A stretch of DNA of 15,476 nt, taken from positions 1-15,476 of the forward strand of contig CAJLFL010000021.1 of assembly GCA_905205855.1 (NCBI GenBank), in the 5' to 3' direction. The notes beneath the pieces are model-generated. The model saw only the letters and a list, made by a program, of their open reading frames with translations. It had not been told where the DNA came from and searched no databases. Each line of letters starts with the position of its first letter. Position 1 is the stretch's first letter. The position numbers were made by a program, and so were the translations under genes. The stretch comes from an uncultured Eubacteriales bacterium. GTDB taxonomy: Bacteria > Bacillota > Clostridia > Monoglobales > Monoglobaceae. This document shows positions 12,790-15,476 of this stretch, piece after piece.

Positions 12790-15306
12790 TTATTCCTCCG
12801 CGTTTTCGGTAGTTTGTACGTCAGATTCCTCTTGTGTGTCGGTGTTTTCTGCAGTTTCAGAGTCGTCTTCTGAGTCTTTAAACACCTTTGCAATGGAAAT
12901 AATGCTTACACCATCGGCAAATCTCATCAGTCGTACGCCCTTTGTCACACGTCCGTAGGTGCTTATGTCTTCTGAGTCCATACGGATAATAATTCCCTCT
13001 GAGGTAATAAGCATAATATCATCATTAGGCGTTACGATTTCCATTCCGGCAAGAGCACCCGTTGCATCGCTTATCTTATATGTGGTGGTACCTTTACCGC
13101 CGCGGCTCTGGCATTTGTACTCCGAAAGCTCTGTTTTCTTACCGAAGCCGTATTCGCTGACAACAAGCATCTTTCCGTTTTCACACTCGGTATCCATGCC
13201 GATTACATAGTCGCCGTCATCTAAGGTCATAGCGCGTACTCCGCGCGAAACGCGTCCCATGTCGCGGACGTCTTTTTCATTAAACCTTATCATTTTGCCC
13301 ATGTGGCTTGCCACAAAGATGTCGCTTGTGCCCTCGGTAAGTTTAACACGGATAAGTTCGTCGCCCTCATCAAGACGAATTGCAATTTTTCCGGCTTTCG
13401 GCGCGTTCTGATATTCCATAAGGTCGGTCTTTTTGATTACACCTGCCTTTGTGCACATAAGCAGGTATTTGCCTTCCTCATACTCGCGCAGAGGAATAAC
13501 CGCCGAGATTGACTCGCCCGGCTCCAGTGCAAGCAGGTTGACGACCGGAGTACCTTTGGCGGTTCTGCCCGCCTCCGGAATCTCATAGGCCTTAAGACGA
13601 TACATTCTTCCCGTGTTGGTAAAGAACATAATATGCGCGTGGGTAGAGGACACAAACATATTGGATACAAAGTCCTCCTCTTTGGTCTGCATACCAATTA
13701 TTCCCTTGCCGCCGCGTTTCTGACTCTTATAGACATCTGCGGCAAGACGCTTAATATAGCCGTGATGAGTAAGAGTGATAATATTATCCTCCTCCTCGAT
13801 CAAATCCTCTATATCTATATCATCCGCTGCCGGAGCAATGGAGGTTCTGCGCGGATCGCCGAATTTATCCTTTATCTGAGTTATTTCCTCCTTGATAATA
13901 TCAAGAACCATCTGCTCACTGCCCAAAACTTCGGTCAAATGCTCAATTAACGCCTTTATATCCGCGTATTCGTTTTCAACCTTTTCGCGTTCCAAACCGG
14001 ATAAACGCGCAAGACGCATATCGAGTATTGCCTGTGCCTGCAAATCACTAAAGCCAAAGCGTGCAATAAGCTTTTCCTTTGCGTCGTTATAGCTGCTGCG
14101 GATAATGCTGATGACCTCGTCTATGTTATCAAGGGCTATTGTCAGACCTTCAAGAATATGCGCTCTTGCTTCGGCCTTTGCCTTGTCATAACGTGTTCTG
14201 CGTACAATAACCTCTTTCTGGAAGTCAACATAGTTTACCAAAACTTCTTTGAGGTTAAGCACTCTCGGATCGGTCTGATTTACCAACGCAAGCATAATAA
14301 CGCTGAAGGTATCCTCCAGCTGTGTATATTTATACAGCTGATTTAAAATAATTGTACCGTTTACATCGCGTTTAAGTTCAATTACTATTCGCATACCGTC
14401 ACGGTCAGACTCATCGCGGAGATCGGAAATTCCCTCAACGCGTTTGTCATGCACAAGCTCTGCAATCTTTTCGATAAGCCGCGCTTTATTTACGCCGTAC
14501 GGAATTTCCGTCACAATTATACGCTGACGGTTGTCCTTCCAGTCCTCAATCTCGGCACGCGCGCGTACGCGCAGCTTGCCTCTGCCGGTGTGATATGCGG
14601 CACGGATTCCGCTTACGCCCATTATCTGTGCACCGGTCGGAAAATCAGGGCCGGGGATGTATTCCATAAGCTCGTCTATTGTGATGTCCGGATTGTCAAT
14701 AAGTGCAACAATTCCGTCTATAACTTCACCTAAATTGTGCGGCGGAATATTGGTTGCCATGCCGACAGCTATACCGTTTGAGCCGTTTACCAAAAGATGC
14801 GGAAAGCGTGATGGCAGCACGACCGGTTCTTTGCGGCTTTCGTCAAAGTTAGGCATAAACTCAACGGTATCCTTTTCTATATCGGTCAGCATGTTAAGCG
14901 ACAGCTTTGACATTCTTGCCTCGGTATAACGATAGGCAGCCGCACTGTCGCCGTCAATCGAACCGAAGTTTCCGTGACCGTCAACCATAGGATATCTGAG
15001 TGAAAAGTCCTGTGCCATACGTACCATTGCGTCATAAACGGATGCGTCACCGTGCGGATGGTATCGTCCGAGAACGTTTCCGACGGTGGTTGCACACTTT
15101 CTGTATGCCTTATCCGGAGTTATTCCGTCCTCATACATAGCGTATAAAATTCGGCGGTGAACCGGCTTCAGACCGTCACGAACATCAGGCAAAGCACGTC
15201 CGACTATTACCGACATGGCATAGTCGATATATGATTTTTTCATCTCGCTGTTGATTTCAACGGGAATGACCTTTAATTTTGAGGTATCAAATAATTCTTC
15301 AGCCAT
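12790..15306 (-). CDS. gyrA: DNA gyrase subunit A
   Basis: An 838-residue type II topoisomerase subunit that cuts and rejoins DNA so that GyrB can introduce negative supercoils. The catalytic tyrosine is Tyr127 in AAYRYTEARM. The quinolone region reads HPHGDASVYDAMVRMAQ (83-99). The coiled-coil arm is around 350-500 and the C-terminal pinwheel carries the GyrA box as QKRGGKG and several related blade motifs (SRGVRAM, SRGGKGTT, TKGVRLM). The tail is a run of acidic residues, about 35 long. AAGGAG precedes the ATG. The GyrA box argues for gyrase rather than ParC. Co-directional with the lipoprotein and permease downstream. Confidence 0.98.
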   Translation of the reverse strand: MAEELFDTSKLKVIPVEINSEMKKSYIDYAMSVIVGRALPDVRDGLKPVHRRILYAMYEDGITPDKAYRKCATTVGNVLGRYHPHGDASVYDAMVRMAQDFSLRYPMVDGHGNFGSIDGDSAAAYRYTEARMSKLSLNMLTDIEKDTVEFMPNFDESRKEPVVLPSRFPHLLVNGSNGIAVGMATNIPPHNLGEVIDGIVALIDNPDITIDELMEYIPGPDFPTGAQIMGVSGIRAAYHTGRGKLRVRARAEIEDWKDNRQRIIVTEIPYGVNKARLIEKIAELVHDKRVEGISDLRDESDRDGMRIVIELKRDVNGTIILNQLYKYTQLEDTFSVIMLALVNQTDPRVLNLKEVLVNYVDFQKEVIVRRTRYDKAKAEARAHILEGLTIALDNIDEVISIIRSSYNDAKEKLIARFGFSDLQAQAILDMRLARLSGLEREKVENEYADIKALIEHLTEVLGSEQMVLDIIKEEITQIKDKFGDPRRTSIAPAADDIDIEDLIEEEDNIITLTHHGYIKRLAADVYKSQKRGGKGIIGMQTKEEDFVSNMFVSSTHAHIMFFTNTGRMYRLKAYEIPEAGRTAKGTPVVNLLALEPGESISAVIPLREYEEGKYLLMCTKAGVIKKTDLMEYQNAPKAGKIAIRLDEGDELIRVKLTEGTSDIFVASHMGKMIRFNEKDVRDMGRVSRGVRAMTLDDGDYVIGMDTECENGKMLVVSEYGFGKKTELSEYKCQSRGGKGTTTYKISDATGALAGMEIVTPNDDIMLITSEGIIIRMDSEDISTYGRVTKGVRLMRFADGVSIISIAKVFKDSEDDSETAENTDTQEESDVQTTENAEE

Positions 15307-15400
15307 TTTGATCTCCTTATCTGTATGTAAATTATATACCTTTATATATTCGACATTTAAATCCCAAATCCTTTTTTAATTCAAAAAAACCTTATATATT

Positions 15401-15429
15401 TTGTTTTATGCTTCCTTTTTTATTATAAT
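15401..15429 (+). promoter_or_regulatory. Sigma-A promoter for the rightward gene at the window edge
   Basis: TTGTTT (15401-15406) and TATAAT (15424-15429) with a 17-base spacer, leading to a start near 15436 and the AAAGGGGG ribosome binding site at 15443-15450. The gyrA promoter must lie in the same 150-base AT-rich gap but I see no convincing pair of boxes on the minus strand. Confidence 0.5.
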
Positions 15430-15461
15430 AATAAAATAATTTAAAGGGGGATGTGACAGAA

Positions 15462-15476
15462 ATGCAGGAAAAAGTA
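15462..15476 (+). CDS. Start of a plus-strand gene leaving the window
   Basis: Five codons (MQEKV) from an ATG 11 bases after AAAGGGGG and downstream of the promoter at 15401-15429. A GTG at 15453 is in the same frame but too close to the RBS. Divergent from gyrA. The product cannot be told. Confidence 0.45.

Noticed and set aside
1..15476. tRNA, rRNA, CRISPR or an intact defence system
   Set aside because: None was recognisable on either strand by eye; no repeat-spacer pattern and no toxin-antitoxin or restriction gene was seen.

Overview
The window (about 15.5 kb) looks like a chromosomal piece of an anaerobic, spore-forming, gut-type Clostridia, probably Oscillospiraceae/Ruminococcaceae-like. 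This is inferred from gene content (YlmC/YmxH sporulation protein, PPi-type pyruvate phosphate dikinase, glutamine-dependent NAD synthetase, an HPr-like protein without its histidine), from AGGAGG ribosome binding sites and from moderate GC. No rRNA, tRNA, CRISPR or complete insertion sequence was seen.

Layout. (1) 1-531, minus strand: a probable spore/cell-wall pair, a small carboxypeptidase-regulatory-like domain protein followed by the first 13 codons of a second gene. (2) 540-1905, plus strand: a leader with a GC-rich hairpin block, a double zinc-ribbon protein, a small DUF6514-like protein with its own terminator, and ymxH, ending in a hairpin shared with the convergent nadE. (3) 1908-5827, minus strand: an apparent operon mtaB > queuosine-precursor transporter > nadE. 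(4) 6022-9510, plus strand: HPr-like gene > tadA > ppdK, with a strong terminator. Groups 3 and 4 appear to be fired from interleaved divergent promoters at 5934-5978. (5) 9511-11169: an accessory scar. It holds a sigma-A-like promoter with a palindrome, AT-rich DNA with four GTTTTTGGG repeats, an intact short TnsA-like gene, and a decayed 5' part of a TnsB/Mu-type transposase. The transposase reading frame is broken three times and is fused at about 10560 to the C-terminal two thirds of 2-dehydro-3-deoxygalactonokinase (dgoK). I read this as the left end of a Tn7-like transposon left behind by a deletion. (6) 11187-15306, minus strand: gyrA > TPR-like lipoprotein > ABC-2 export permease. (7) 15401-15476: promoter, RBS and first codons of a plus-strand gene leaving the window.

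The housekeeping genes fit together around the decoding loop of tRNA (MtaB at A37, TadA at A34, queuosine supply at G34) and around PEP/pyruvate and NAD metabolism. The most unusual region is the Tn7-like remnant and its chimeric junction with dgoK. It is a degenerate member of a recognisable transposon type rather than a clearly new system. Family names here come from recognition of the sequences by eye, without database searches.
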